A stretch of 64,000 bases of DNA, taken from NCBI GenBank assembly GCA_019636845.1, contig JAHBWV010000001.1, positions 3,410,001 to 3,474,000 of the forward strand. Reading direction: 5' to 3'. The notes below the pieces were generated by a model. The model had not been told where the DNA came from. It did not search any database and saw nothing but the letters and a program-made list of their open reading frames with translations. Positions within the stretch are counted from its first letter, which is position 1. The number at the start of each line of letters is the position of its first letter. Positions 42,355 to 51,446 of the stretch are shown piece by piece. The position numbers and the translations under genes are program-made. Source of the stretch: Phycisphaeraceae bacterium (lineage in GTDB: Bacteria; Planctomycetota; Phycisphaerae; Phycisphaerales; UBA1924).

Positions 42355-43035
42355 ATGTCCAAAGCCCGGCTGGAGGCCGACCGTGCCGAATACGACGACC
42401 ACATGCGTCTCGCCCGTGACGCGGAGAATCGTCACGACTACGCCGAGGCCCTTCGTCACGCGATGGCTGCGCTGGAACACGTCGACGCTATGATGAAGTT
42501 TGAGCGTCGCTATGAAGAGACGGAGTTCGATAGCGTCCCCTGTATTGACATGGTCGTTCGCCTCGCACCCCTCATCTTCCATGCCGAGAGCATCGAGCGG
42601 GTCAGGGCCATCCTGAAGCAGCACCGCGCCGTGGAACGAAACACGAGCGCAGACCTCGCAAAGACACTCGACGATGCCGTGGCCCGAATGGCCGACGCCC
42701 GACGTCTCTGGAACTCCATCGAGGCAAACCCGGGGACAACACTGAACGCCCTTCAAGAGTCGCTGGGGGGTGATCCCGGGGTCTGGCGCGACATCGTGAG
42801 TCAATGGGTGTCGGCTTCTATAGTGTGCCGAGCGATCATCCCAAGGGGTGTAGAGCTCCGACTAGCATCCGAGATCACCGCACCAGCACGCGCTCGCTGT
42901 TCGCGATGCACCAGACTAGTTCAGGGTAAGCGCGGGCAGTTCTACACCGAGCAGCGGTGTCCCACATGCGGGCTTGACGCCATGTTCGTAATGGTCCCTG
43001 ACGCGGAGACCAACGACACGGGGGTGCCAGAATGA
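42355..43035 (+). CDS. zinc-ribbon protein paired with the T5orf172 gene
   Basis: This 226-residue protein starts at 42355 with AAGGAGG 8 nt upstream. The N-terminal half is helical and TPR-like (ARDAENRHDYAEALRHAMAA; ILKQHRAVERNTSADLAKTL). The C-terminal ~45 residues form a zinc ribbon, CSRCTRLVQGKRG...QRCPTCG, that could bind nucleic acid. No TM segment or known catalytic motif. It overlaps the next gene by 4 nt (ATGA), so the two are a unit. The pair is less GC-rich and less skewed than its neighbours and contains many GA- or GT-ending codons, which suggests later acquisition. Confidence 0.7.
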   Translation: MSKARLEADRAEYDDHMRLARDAENRHDYAEALRHAMAALEHVDAMMKFERRYEETEFDSVPCIDMVVRLAPLIFHAESIERVRAILKQHRAVERNTSADLAKTLDDAVARMADARRLWNSIEANPGTTLNALQESLGGDPGVWRDIVSQWVSASIVCRAIIPRGVELRLASEITAPARARCSRCTRLVQGKRGQFYTEQRCPTCGLDAMFVMVPDAETNDTGVPE

Positions 43036-44288
43036 TGTACTTGGTCGTGGCATTTGTTGGACTTGGTATGGGGGTATGGATCACATTCGTATCGATGGAG
43101 CGCCGCAGAAAGTCCGCGAATGCCGCGCACGAGAGCGCATCAGCCATATTGGCACAGTGTGCGGCCGAGCGGGAGCGCATCGCAGAGGTCATCGCGGATC
43201 ACGATAACGAGCGAATGCAGTTCATCGAACAACGCGCCCAGTACGAGCGCGAGTATGCCGCCTTTAAGAATGTGAGCCTTGGTGTTGGAGAGTTCAGCGC
43301 GGAAAACGCCATCCTCAAGCGCGACCTTCGCAACCTTGAGACAACCATCCGTAAGACCCGCCTCGATCACAAGGCACTTGAAGAACGCCAAGCCGTGCTA
43401 GACGAACGGGCAAACGAGCTTGCCAGTCGCTACCTCGCAGACGTTGAGAAGGCCGTCGGTGCTGCGATCAACGCGAACAACTACGCCTCGTGCAAGCAAC
43501 GCCTCGTCCGCGCGATTGAATGGTGCCGAGGAATCGGCTTCGATGTCCCGCAGGCCAAAGAGGATGCGCTGCTCGCCGCGCTGAAAGCCGATTACGAACT
43601 CGCCGTGCGCGCGGCGCTCGAGCGTGAGGAACAAGCCCGCATCCGTGCCCAGATCCGCGAGGAGCAGGCCCGCGAGCGCGAGATTCAGAAGGAACTCCAA
43701 GCCCTCGATCGTGAGCGGACCGCCATTCAGACAGCCCTCGCCCGCGCCATGGCCGACGCCGAGAGCGCGCACACCGATGAGATCGTCTCGCTCAAGGCGC
43801 GACTCGCAGATGCTGAGGCTCGCAGCGCGCGAACGGTCTCGCAAGCTCAGCTCACTCGTTCCGGACATATCTACATCATCTCGAACATCGGTGCTTTTGG
43901 CGAAGGCGTCTACAAGATCGGTATGACTCGTCGACTTGAGCCCAAAGACCGTATCGCTGAGTTGGGTGACGCCTCTGTCCCGTTCCCCTTTGATATCCAC
44001 ATGATGATCTCATGCAGCGACGCCCCGGCACTTGAGAACCTACTCCATCGCCACTTCCATCGCGCCCGCATCAATCGTGTCAACCCCCGCAAGGAATTCT
44101 TCCGCATCTCACTCGAAGATATCCGGGAATTCGTTCACGCCAACCACGGCGAGGTGAAGTACATCGCTGATGCCGAAGCATTGGAGTACCGCCAGAGCCA
44201 AAACATATCGCCCGAGGATCAGGACTACATCGAAGATGTCTTTGATCAGGCTGAGCGTGCCATTGGACCCGTCGAAGTCGAGGATTGA
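43032..44288 (+). CDS. membrane-anchored coiled-coil protein with T5orf172 (GIY-YIG) domain
   Basis: This 418-residue protein has one N-terminal TM helix (MMYLVVAFVGLGMGVWITFV), then a long coiled coil with a DUF4041-like core (~50-280; EEQARIRAQIREEQARERE). A C-terminal GIY-YIG nuclease-like domain of the T5orf172/MUG113 type (~283-375) follows: SGHIYIISNIGAFGEGVYKI is the GIY...YIG equivalent, followed by MTRRLEPKDRIAELGDASVP, LENLLHRHFH and NPRKEFFRIS. The acidic end is DQDYIEDVFDQ. DUF4041-T5orf172 proteins occur in phages and mobile islands, and I infer a nucleic-acid-cleaving, possibly anti-phage role together with the upstream zinc-ribbon protein. Confidence 0.8.
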   Translation: MMYLVVAFVGLGMGVWITFVSMERRRKSANAAHESASAILAQCAAERERIAEVIADHDNERMQFIEQRAQYEREYAAFKNVSLGVGEFSAENAILKRDLRNLETTIRKTRLDHKALEERQAVLDERANELASRYLADVEKAVGAAINANNYASCKQRLVRAIEWCRGIGFDVPQAKEDALLAALKADYELAVRAALEREEQARIRAQIREEQAREREIQKELQALDRERTAIQTALARAMADAESAHTDEIVSLKARLADAEARSARTVSQAQLTRSGHIYIISNIGAFGEGVYKIGMTRRLEPKDRIAELGDASVPFPFDIHMMISCSDAPALENLLHRHFHRARINRVNPRKEFFRISLEDIREFVHANHGEVKYIADAEALEYRQSQNISPEDQDYIEDVFDQAERAIGPVEVED

Positions 44289-44320
44289 CGCCGCGCAGCG
44301 GCCTCCTTAAAACGCCTTCA

Positions 44321-44337
44321 AGTCGCCGGAGGCGACT
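44321..44337. repeat. hairpin between convergent genes
   Basis: AGTCGCC-GGA-GGCGACT, 33 nt after the stop of the T5orf172 gene and 89 nt from the pepP end. Without a T-tract it may be a weak bidirectional terminator or a REP-type stem. Confidence 0.4.
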
Positions 44338-44426
44338 GAACTCTCCTCGGGGAGGTGCGGAGGGGCGAGTGGGGGGCCGCGCAGCACACTCTTCCTCATC
44401 CCCCTGCCGCTCCATTCCCCGCGCGC

Positions 44427-45731
44427 TCAAATCTCCTTCACCACACCCGCCGTCAGATTCACCGGCTCGCCCTCCGTCACCAGAATGTTGTCCTCGATCC
44501 GCACGCCCCCCATCCCATACAACTTCTCAACCCTCTCCCACGCCACATGATCCTTGTGCTTCTCGCGCCGCGCAGGATCATCCAACAACGCCGGAATGAT
44601 GTAGAGCCCCGGCTCGATCGTCAGCACATACCCAGGCATCAGCGGCAGATCACACCGCAGCGTCGACACACGCTTGTCCGCATGCACCGGACGACCCGGC
44701 AAACGCCCGCTCGCATCACGCACACCCAATCCGACAAAGTGCCCGACACCATGCGGGAAGAAAAGCAGATGCGCCCCCTGCTCCACCAGCGTCTCCGCAT
44801 CCCCCTTCATCAACCCCATCTCCACCAGCGACCGCGTCATATCAAGCGCAGCCCCCAGGTGCACATCGCGATACTCCACACCCGCGCGGCACGCCTCGCA
44901 CGCCCGCTTCTCCGCGTTCAACACCGCCAGATACAAGTCCCGCTTCGCGCCCTCCCACGTCCCCACGCAGTACGTCCGCGTGATGTCACACCCGTACCGC
45001 CCACGCTCCGCCCCCGCATCAACAAGCACCAGGTCCCCAGCATTCGCCGCCTTCTCACCCGGCGTGAAATGGAACACCGCCGCGTTCGAGCCGACGCCGA
45101 CGATCGATCCGTAACACGTCCGGTCAGCTCCGTTCCGAAAGAACTCCGCCTCCAACTCGATCTTCATCCTCCGCTCGCTCACGCCCGGCTTCAGATACTG
45201 CTGCAACACCTTGTATCCCGCTTCGCTCGCCTTCACCGCCTCACGGATCCGCTCGATCTCCACCGCCGACTTCGGCCTCCTCGCGTGCGTGAACTGCTCG
45301 CGGACCGCCTCGGCCCGAACCGCATCCTGCCTCACTCCCGCAATCGCCGCGCCAAGATTCACAACCGGCCGGCCACGCCGCGCCGCCAGCCACCCCGCAA
45401 GCCCCGACAGCGACTCCCCCACCATCTCACGAGGCCCCTCCCACACGCGCTCCTTCTCCGTCACGTCCGGCTCAAAGTCACGCCACCCGTCCTTCGGGCC
45501 ATCCTTCGGATCAAACGCGATCACGCCGCCGATGCACTCGCGATCCGCCAGATAGAAGTACTCCGCGTGCGACAGGAACGGATACGTCTGATCCATCCCG
45601 CCCGGAATCCCCACCGGCTCGCCCGCCCCGACCAGCAGGATCTCATCCTTCAGATCCAGCGCCCTGGCGATCCGCTCGCGCCGGGAGACTACTTCCGCCC
45701 TGTCCATGCCGCCTGATCCCGCGCTCGCCAT
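44427..45731 (-). CDS. pepP: Xaa-Pro aminopeptidase / M24 metallopeptidase
   Basis: This 434-residue pita-bread metallopeptidase has an AMP_N-type N-terminal domain (~10-165, with ILLVGAGEPVGIPGG and YPFLSHAEYFYLADRE). The M24 catalytic domain's metal ligands are visible in order: LVDAGAERG, CDITRTY, FFPHGVGHFVGLGVRD, LTIEPGLY and VRIEDNILV. It removes N-terminal residues ahead of proline. Start at 45731 with GGAG 8 nt upstream. It follows the sulfotransferase gene by 30 nt, so these may be one transcript. Confidence 0.92.
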   Translation of the reverse strand: MASAGSGGMDRAEVVSRRERIARALDLKDEILLVGAGEPVGIPGGMDQTYPFLSHAEYFYLADRECIGGVIAFDPKDGPKDGWRDFEPDVTEKERVWEGPREMVGESLSGLAGWLAARRGRPVVNLGAAIAGVRQDAVRAEAVREQFTHARRPKSAVEIERIREAVKASEAGYKVLQQYLKPGVSERRMKIELEAEFFRNGADRTCYGSIVGVGSNAAVFHFTPGEKAANAGDLVLVDAGAERGRYGCDITRTYCVGTWEGAKRDLYLAVLNAEKRACEACRAGVEYRDVHLGAALDMTRSLVEMGLMKGDAETLVEQGAHLLFFPHGVGHFVGLGVRDASGRLPGRPVHADKRVSTLRCDLPLMPGYVLTIEPGLYIIPALLDDPARREKHKDHVAWERVEKLYGMGGVRIEDNILVTEGEPVNLTAGVVKEI

Positions 45732-45761
45732 GTCTGACTCCGTGCCTCTTGCCTCTTGTCC

Positions 45762-46574
45762 TCACACCGGATGCCCATACCCCAGCCGCTTGATCACCAC
45801 CTGATAATCCGCGTTCTTCGCAAACTTCGCGATCAGCGACGGAATCACCTCGCGCCGCCCCATCGGCTTGATCGTCCGCTCCCCCAGCCCGCGGCTCGAA
45901 ACCACATCCCCCGTGATCGTCGCATACTCCGCCCACCGCTCCTTGTACGTCGCATCAAACTCCACACCCAGCCCCGCGCACATCCGCGCCATCTCCGCAT
46001 CCGGATCCCTCGTGAAATCCTCGTACCGGATCACAACCTCCGGGAGGCACTTCTCGACAAACTCCCGATACCCCCGCAGATAGTGCTCCAGATTCAGACA
46101 CCCCTTCATGATCGGAAGCGCCGCAAGACTCATCCACTGATCGATCGGATGCCGCACCGTCGCCACCCGCACCAGATCCGCAACCGGCGCAAGATGCTCG
46201 ACGTTCATCGCTCGCATCGGCGCCCGCGCCAGAAACGGCGGCCCATAGAAATCAATGTGCTCCCACGAGCGGATCACCAGCGTCAGCCCCTTCGCCTCCG
46301 CCCGCTCCCGGATCATCAGCATCAGATCCGGATACGCCATCGTGCTCTGGCTCAGCCGCGCCACATCCTCCGGCGAGAACAACCCGAACCACTCATTGGC
46401 CTGCCCGAACGGATTGATGTACCGCGCCCCCAGCGGATGGATCTCCGACAACAGACACACACCCCGCATGCACCCTAGACACCGACCGATCAGCGTCGAG
46501 CCCGACCGCGCCAGATTGTGCCACAACCTCAGCGTCGGACGCGCCGTCCATTGAGTTTCCGTATTCGCCTGCAT
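45762..46574 (-). CDS. sulfotransferase-like protein
   Basis: This protein of about 270 residues has the PAPS-binding features of sulfotransferases: the P-loop-like LARSGSTLIGRCLG (5'-phosphosulfate loop, ~21-34) and the 3'-phosphate motif TVRHPIDQWMSLAAL, followed by VVIRYEDFTRDPDAEM. The LARSGST form resembles the loop of carbohydrate sulfotransferases. The acceptor is unknown. The start is uncertain: ATG 46574 begins just before the first strand, while ATG 46607 and 46622 add a short non-conserved stretch. Confidence 0.75.
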   Translation of the reverse strand: MQANTETQWTARPTLRLWHNLARSGSTLIGRCLGCMRGVCLLSEIHPLGARYINPFGQANEWFGLFSPEDVARLSQSTMAYPDLMLMIRERAEAKGLTLVIRSWEHIDFYGPPFLARAPMRAMNVEHLAPVADLVRVATVRHPIDQWMSLAALPIMKGCLNLEHYLRGYREFVEKCLPEVVIRYEDFTRDPDAEMARMCAGLGVEFDATYKERWAEYATITGDVVSSRGLGERTIKPMGRREVIPSLIAKFAKNADYQVVIKRLGYGHPV

Positions 46575-46646
46575 GAGTGCCAAGCGTAGCCCTCGGTAGC
46601 AGAACATCAGCCCCCACGACATGTGCTATCTGAACCCCTGCTCTTT

Positions 46647-47168
46647 CTATCTCCTCTCTGCATCCCCCACCAACTCAATCTTCACCCTCGACACCCGCTG
46701 CTTCGTCGCCGCCCGCAACTGCTGCTCACCCCCACCGCGCAGCCACAACGACAACTGATACATCGCCGACGCGTCCTCCGTCGCCACCGTCAGCACGCGA
46801 CGAGACACACCACGCGCCCAACACCGCTCCCGGAGCTCCCGCGGCACCACCCGTTCCCACTCCTCATCCAAACCCCCCAATGCCGCCTTCACGCTCTTCA
46901 ACCGCACCACCTCCGGCGCGATCGCCTCGGCCACCTCACGCCTCGCCTCCGGACGCGCACGCAACCGCCGCAGGTTCTCCAACGCCCGCACCGTCGGATC
47001 CAACGCAACCGGACCCGGCATCGGATCAATCACTCGCTTCGCACCTCGCGCCGCCCGACCCGCCTGCTTCGGCTTGGAACCACGCGCGTCAGCAAGCGGA
47101 CCCGGTCCCGAAACCGAAGGCAACCCTCCGCCCCCTCCAGCCGCCTTCTTCTTGCTGACCCTCTTCGC
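46647..47168 (-). CDS. dciA: DciA-like (DUF721) protein
   Basis: This protein of about 173 residues has a basic, Gly/Ala-rich N-terminus (KRVSKKKAAGGGGG) and a C-terminal DUF721 domain: EEWERVVPRELRERCWARGV, RVLTVATEDASAMYQLSLWL and a closing RVSRVKIELV. DciA loads the replicative helicase DnaB in most bacteria that lack DnaC. Its presence beside other replication genes of the window (dnaX, topA, parB) fits. The GTG at 47168 has GAGGGG 9 nt upstream; a second GTG at 47213 is possible. Confidence 0.75.
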   Translation of the reverse strand, partial: AKRVSKKKAAGGGGGLPSVSGPGPLADARGSKPKQAGRAARGAKRVIDPMPGPVALDPTVRALENLRRLRARPEARREVAEAIAPEVVRLKSVKAALGGLDEEWERVVPRELRERCWARGVSRRVLTVATEDASAMYQLSLWLRGGGEQQLRAATKQRVSRVKIELVGDAERR

Positions 47169-47323
47169 CACAATCTCGCCCCTCGCGGTCTTCACACCCC
47201 GCCCGCCCCACACGCCACATCCAATCGTCTATTCTTCGCGTCCCGGTCTCGCCCTGCCGGTCGTTCCAACAGCCCCCCGTTCAGACCCGAGTTCCCGCGA
47301 CGCCGTGTGCCATCCGCTCATCT

Positions 47324-47346
47324 GCCCTCTGGCCATTTGCCCATGC
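47324..47346 (+). repeat. CATTTGC-type repeat abutting a start codon
   Basis: CATCTGC, CCTCTGG and CCATTTGC units run directly into the ATG of the ABC ATPase gene, leaving no room for a ribosome site. The same units are seen before homocitrate synthase and after parB. Confidence 0.5.
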
Positions 47347-48479
47347 CCACCGCAATCTCCATCCGAAACCTCCACAAAACCTTCGGCAGCGGCAAAGCCG
47401 CCACCGCCGCCGTCAACGGCATCAACCTCGAAGTCGCGCCCGGCGAACTCTTCTTCCTCCTCGGTCCCTCCGGCTGCGGCAAAACCACACTCCTCCGCAT
47501 GATCGCCGGCTTCATCGACCCCACAGGCGGCACCATCCTCTTCAACGACAAAAACGTCACCCACGCCCCCCCCAACACACGCAACACCGGCATGGTCTTC
47601 CAGTCCTACGCCCTCTGGCCACACATGTCCGTCGAACAGAATGTCGCCTTCGGCCTCGGCGTCCGCAAAGTCCCACGCCCCGAACGCAAGCAACGCGCCC
47701 AGGAAGCACTCGATGCCGTGCAGATGGGCCAGTACGCCAAGCGCAAGCCCAACCAACTCTCCGGAGGCCAGCAACAACGCGTCGCCCTCGCACGCGCACT
47801 CGTCATCCGCCCCGATGTCCTCCTCCTCGACGAACCCCTCTCAAACCTCGACGCCAAACTCCGAAACGACCTCCGCACCGAGATCCGACGAACCTGCAAG
47901 ACCTACGGCGCACAGAATGGCCAGCCCGGTGGCATCACCACCATCTACGTCACCCACGACCAGAAAGAAGCCCTCTCCATGGCCGACCGCATCGCCGTCA
48001 TGCGCTCCGGCCAGATCGTCCAGATGGGCACACCCACCGACCTCTACCGCCGCCCACGCACCCGCTTCGTCGCCGAGTTCCTCGGACAAACCAACATCAT
48101 CCCCGCCACCGTCGCCGCCAACGGGGGGGGCCGAGAGGGCGACCTGCTCTCTGTCACCGCCGCCTCCGGACCCGTCCGCGCCGAGATGCCCCCCGAAACC
48201 ACCATGCCGCCGCCCTCCGATGGAAACAAAGTCCTCCTCTCCATCAGGCCCGAATCCCTCCGCCCCGCCCCACCCAACACCCCCTCCCCCATCCGCGGCA
48301 CACTCGTCGAAACCACCTACCTCGGCGAGATCCTCCACCGCACCATCGAACTCCCCGACAAAACCCGCGTCACCATCGCCGAACTCAACCCCTCGCCCGC
48401 CGCACTCGCCCAACCACTCGGCTCCGACGTCGCCCTCATGGCCGATCCCGCAGATGTGGTCGTGATTCCTGTCGAGTGA
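47343..48479 (+). CDS. ABC transporter ATPase of the PotA/FbpC/MalK type
   Basis: This 378-residue importer ATPase has Walker A GPSGCGKTT (41-49), Q-loop GMVFQSYALWPHMSVEQNV, signature LSGGQQQRVALARAL, Walker B VLLLDEPLSNLDAKLRND and switch YVTHDQKEALSMADR. A C-terminal TOBE region (from ~245, FLGQTNIIPATV) includes LLSIRPESLRP. Such ATPases energise uptake of polyamines, iron or sugars. The permease and binding-protein genes are not adjacent, so the substrate cannot be told. Gene C-rich, no ribosome site, start directly behind CATTTGC repeats. Confidence 0.9.
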   Translation: MPTAISIRNLHKTFGSGKAATAAVNGINLEVAPGELFFLLGPSGCGKTTLLRMIAGFIDPTGGTILFNDKNVTHAPPNTRNTGMVFQSYALWPHMSVEQNVAFGLGVRKVPRPERKQRAQEALDAVQMGQYAKRKPNQLSGGQQQRVALARALVIRPDVLLLDEPLSNLDAKLRNDLRTEIRRTCKTYGAQNGQPGGITTIYVTHDQKEALSMADRIAVMRSGQIVQMGTPTDLYRRPRTRFVAEFLGQTNIIPATVAANGGGREGDLLSVTAASGPVRAEMPPETTMPPPSDGNKVLLSIRPESLRPAPPNTPSPIRGTLVETTYLGEILHRTIELPDKTRVTIAELNPSPAALAQPLGSDVALMADPADVVVIPVE

Positions 48480-48655
48480 ATGGTCGCAAGTATCTATTAG
48501 ACAAGTGCTTGCGCGATCTTCCGCGACCGCGGCCGCGCGCCCGCAAGGCAGAGTCCCCGGCTTTGACCCCTCCAGGGGATTCATCACCCCGCGGCAACCT
48601 TCCCACTGGTTCTCCCGAATAGCACCCGCCGCAAGCGACACAGATGCCCCGGGCA

Positions 48656-48684
48656 TTGACCGGAGCATCCGTCTTCGCTACAAC
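48656..48684 (+). promoter_or_regulatory. sigma-70 promoter of the 48766 lipoprotein gene
   Basis: TTGACC and TACAAC are separated by exactly 17 nt, about 80 nt before the start codon. This is the best sigma-70 promoter match I see in the window. Confidence 0.6.
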
Positions 48685-48765
48685 CTTCGTCCCGGTCCGG
48701 CCTTGTCACGGTCCGACCGGCCGCCTGATACGATTCGCTCGACACGGTTCGTCAAGGAGTTGTCG

Positions 48766-49050
48766 ATGTCCCCCTACGCCCGCAACGCCTCCCGCATCCT
48801 CATCGCCGCCGCACTCGTCGCCGGCCTCGCGGCAACCTCCGGCTGCTCGTCCTCGAAGGACAAGCGCGTCGGCAAGCTCCGCAGCAACCCGACCCCCGGC
48901 ATGTCCACGCTCTACCAGCGCCAGGACGATGTTGACAACACCCTCGCCATCTACTTCAACGAGATGGATCGCATGTTCTGGCAGGACCTCGGCCGCGCGT
49001 TCTACACCGATCGCCCCAGCCGCCTCACCCCGGAACCCCAGCCCCGCTGA
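48766..49050 (+). CDS. small predicted lipoprotein
   Basis: This 94-residue protein has a basic start and hydrophobic segment (RILIAAALVAGLAATSGC), with Cys-27 as the lipidation site in LAATSGC. The short mature part is charged (KDKRVGKLRSNPTPGMSTLY) and ends Pro-rich. It has a strong AAGGAG ribosome site 6 nt upstream and its own promoter. No family recognised; position and strength of signals suggest an abundant small envelope lipoprotein. Confidence 0.75.
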   Translation: MSPYARNASRILIAAALVAGLAATSGCSSSKDKRVGKLRSNPTPGMSTLYQRQDDVDNTLAIYFNEMDRMFWQDLGRAFYTDRPSRLTPEPQPR

Positions 49051-49096
49051 TACCCCCGCACTCGCCGATCACCACACAACCCATGGATGAACTCCG

Positions 49097-49124
49097 CAAC
49101 ACGGGCGAGCAGTCGCCCGTGTTG
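49097..49124 (+). terminator. hairpin behind the lipoprotein gene
   Basis: A perfect 12-bp stem (CAACACGGGCGA with TCGCCCGTGTTG) around GCAG, 46 nt after the stop. Only TCGTGATCC follows, so there is no real T-tract; termination is likely but not certain. Confidence 0.55.
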
Positions 49125-49185
49125 TCGTGATCCCGCGCCAACAAAGACGCAATCCCGCCTCTTGCAGCGCATCGACCCGCATGAC

Positions 49186-49217
49186 AAAGAAAAGGGCGTG
49201 CCCATCCGGACACGCCC
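49186..49217 (-). terminator. Rho-independent terminator for the minus-strand gene at 49343
   Basis: Read on the minus strand, GGGCGTG-TCCGGATGGG-CACGCCC is followed by TTTTCTTTGTC. It lies 126 nt downstream of the stop of the 49343-49777 gene. Confidence 0.7.
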
Positions 49218-49342
49218 ACACGCTCAGTCTCAGAGAGTCTTCAGGGAGAACAGAAGTCCCGTTCTCCCAAGCCCGGCGGCTCATCCGCTGGGCGCCCTCC
49301 ACTTTGCTCAACATCGCGACCCGCCCACGGCAGGACGCGAAA

Positions 49343-49777
49343 TTACGCCGAGTACTGGCCCCGAGCGATCTTCTTGAAGATCTTCGGATGCTTGATCAGC
49401 GTCTGATTCACAATCGTCCGGAAGTTCTCCGCCGACGTCTTGTACCCGTTCTTCTGTACCGCCGCCGTCACCTCGGTCACGCCCATGGTCTTCCCCTTGA
49501 GCGTCTTCTGAAGAGCCTCAGCCAGATTCATGTCGTTCTTCGGACGCTTCCGGCCCAGGTTCACGCCCGGCCCGCCGAAACGCAGGCGACGAGAGCCGCC
49601 GATCCCGCCGCCGTTCGCGATGATCTCGCGCTCGATCGCCTCGACCTTCTGCATCGCCTTGGCGTGCTGCTTCTTCAGTTTCGAAAGCGCACGCCCACGC
49701 CGAACGATCTCGGCCTGAAGGTCGTCAACACTCAACCGTGAAAGACCGCGTGTACCAGTCGAAGCGCGCCTCGCCAT
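49343..49777 (-). CDS. basic winged-helix-like hypothetical protein
   Basis: This 144-residue basic protein starts at the ATG at 49777. The N-terminal half is a coiled coil (SVDDLQAEIVRRGRALSKLK, then KVEAIEREI). A Gly/Arg-rich linker (GGSRRLRFGGPG) leads to a C-terminal helical domain: DMNLAEALQKTLKGKTMGV, TEVTAAVQKNGYKTSAENF and IVNQTLIKHPKIF. This resembles the winged-helix HB1/ASXL-like (HARE) type that bacteria share with eukaryotic chromatin proteins. DNA binding is likely. Terminator downstream; no close partner. Confidence 0.7.
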   Translation of the reverse strand: MARRASTGTRGLSRLSVDDLQAEIVRRGRALSKLKKQHAKAMQKVEAIEREIIANGGGIGGSRRLRFGGPGVNLGRKRPKNDMNLAEALQKTLKGKTMGVTEVTAAVQKNGYKTSAENFRTIVNQTLIKHPKIFKKIARGQYSA

Positions 49778-49926
49778 ACGTGGGAACCTCACTTATCTTG
49801 ATCCCGGCCGATACATTCCGGCTCTCGCGCACAAAGCAGCTTTCGGCGCTGGGACTAAAACTTACACACGCCGCACCTTCGATTCCACACCAGAACCAAG
49901 ATTCACGACCGAACACCCAATCCGCC

Positions 49927-51306
49927 TCATCCGCCCGGCGGCGTCACAACCTCGCCCCCGAGCTCACGCTCAACCATCGCCGAAACCTGCCCGAGCGTCT
50001 CCCCGGCCACATACTTCTCAAACTTCCCGAGCAACTCCCCGCCCCGACCGATCACCACAAACGTCGGATACGTTCGAATGTCGTACGTCGACGCCACCGA
50101 GTCCGCACCCAGCAGCAGCGTGTACCCAAGGCCCCGATCCTTGAAGAACGCGATCGGACGATCATCCGAGCGCTCACGAACAGACATCCCGAGCACACGC
50201 ACGCCGCGATCCTTGAAACGCTCGTGCAACGCCTGCACCTCCGGCGCAGACTGGCGGCACTGGATGCTCCACGATCCCATGAAGTCCAGCACCACCACGC
50301 TCCCGCGCAGCGAATCCAACGACACCGTCTCCCCATCCCCGCTCCGCAGCGAGAACCCGGGAGCCATCGGGCGAATCTCACGCGCCGGCTGACGCCGCTG
50401 CTCGACACGCTCCGCGCCCTCCTCCCCGACGCCGTCGCCGCTCAACCGCGCCAAAGGGGCCGCACGCACCGGCTGATCCACAGGATCCGTCGTGATCACA
50501 AACCGCTCACGCGCCGCGCCCTCGGGACCCTCGATCTCAACATCCTCCATCGTCAACGGAGGATTCAACTCAACATTCCTGAAGTCCGTGATGAACGACG
50601 CACTGAACTGCATCGCCTCGTTCCCCCCACCCACATACTGCGCAAACCGCCGAGGAAGCTTGTCCTCCTTGCCGATCCATATCCGCGCCCGCCTCTGATT
50701 CGCCCGATACGTAATGTCCACCACCGTGCACACAACCCCGTCCAGCGTCTCCTCACCCGAGATCACCGAGTCCGCGTTGTCCATCTCGTCACGCCACGGA
50801 TTCGTGCCGATCATCTCCTTCACACGAACCGTCTCCGCAAGACGCACGCCCGCGTCCATCACGCGACCCTTCCGAACCACCACACCACCAGACGCGCTGT
50901 CCACAAACTGCGTCTGATCGATGAACCACGCAACATCAAACGCCACAAGCGGATCACCACCACGCATGTTCCCCGTACCCTGCGCACGCATGATCCAGTG
51001 ATACTTCGTGCTCTCCGGCTTCAGCATCGTCACACGCGCAGACGCCCCGCCAAGCGGCACAGGAAGGTTCCCCTCCTTCCGATGCGAAACGTCCCAGCGG
51101 ATGCTCCGAGCCCGATTGATCGCCGCGGCACACTCCAGAATCGCCGCACGACCAGGCGACGCACGCTGCCCCTCACCACGCTCAGACCCCGCCGGCGCAA
51201 CCTGTGCCTCAACCGGCTCCACCCGCTCCTGCGCCGACACGCCGACGCTCACACACACACACGCCCACGCAACACCAACCATCCGAAACACATCACGCTT
51301 CTTCAT
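49927..51306 (-). CDS. secreted thioredoxin-like (TlpA-type) protein lacking one active-site Cys
   Basis: This 459-residue protein starts at 51306 (GGAG 8 nt upstream) with a signal peptide (~1-25, VGVAWACVCVSVGVSAQE). Residues ~55-290 form a beta-rich domain resembling DUF2092/LolA-like lipoprotein-carrier folds (ITYRANQRRARIWIGKEDKL). The last ~140 residues are a thioredoxin fold: MAPGFSLRSGDGETVSLDSL, VVVLDFMGSWSIQCRQSAPE, IRTYPTFVVIGRGG. Where TlpA proteins have W-C-x-x-C this one has W-S-I-Q-C, so only the second Cys is left. Disulfide exchange by the usual route is not possible; a peroxiredoxin-like or structural role is my inference. Confidence 0.82.
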   Translation of the reverse strand: MKKRDVFRMVGVAWACVCVSVGVSAQERVEPVEAQVAPAGSERGEGQRASPGRAAILECAAAINRARSIRWDVSHRKEGNLPVPLGGASARVTMLKPESTKYHWIMRAQGTGNMRGGDPLVAFDVAWFIDQTQFVDSASGGVVVRKGRVMDAGVRLAETVRVKEMIGTNPWRDEMDNADSVISGEETLDGVVCTVVDITYRANQRRARIWIGKEDKLPRRFAQYVGGGNEAMQFSASFITDFRNVELNPPLTMEDVEIEGPEGAARERFVITTDPVDQPVRAAPLARLSGDGVGEEGAERVEQRRQPAREIRPMAPGFSLRSGDGETVSLDSLRGSVVVLDFMGSWSIQCRQSAPEVQALHERFKDRGVRVLGMSVRERSDDRPIAFFKDRGLGYTLLLGADSVASTYDIRTYPTFVVIGRGGELLGKFEKYVAGETLGQVSAMVERELGGEVVTPPGG

Positions 51307-51446
51307 GGCTCGCTCCACAATCCACCCAAAGCACACCCAGCATCCAACCTACCCGCGTCCCCGATCCACGCTTCACATCCAATCACCAAATCCACACAAC
51401 CAACGTCACGCAATCGTCACATCCCCCGCACCCCCCCACTCACCAC

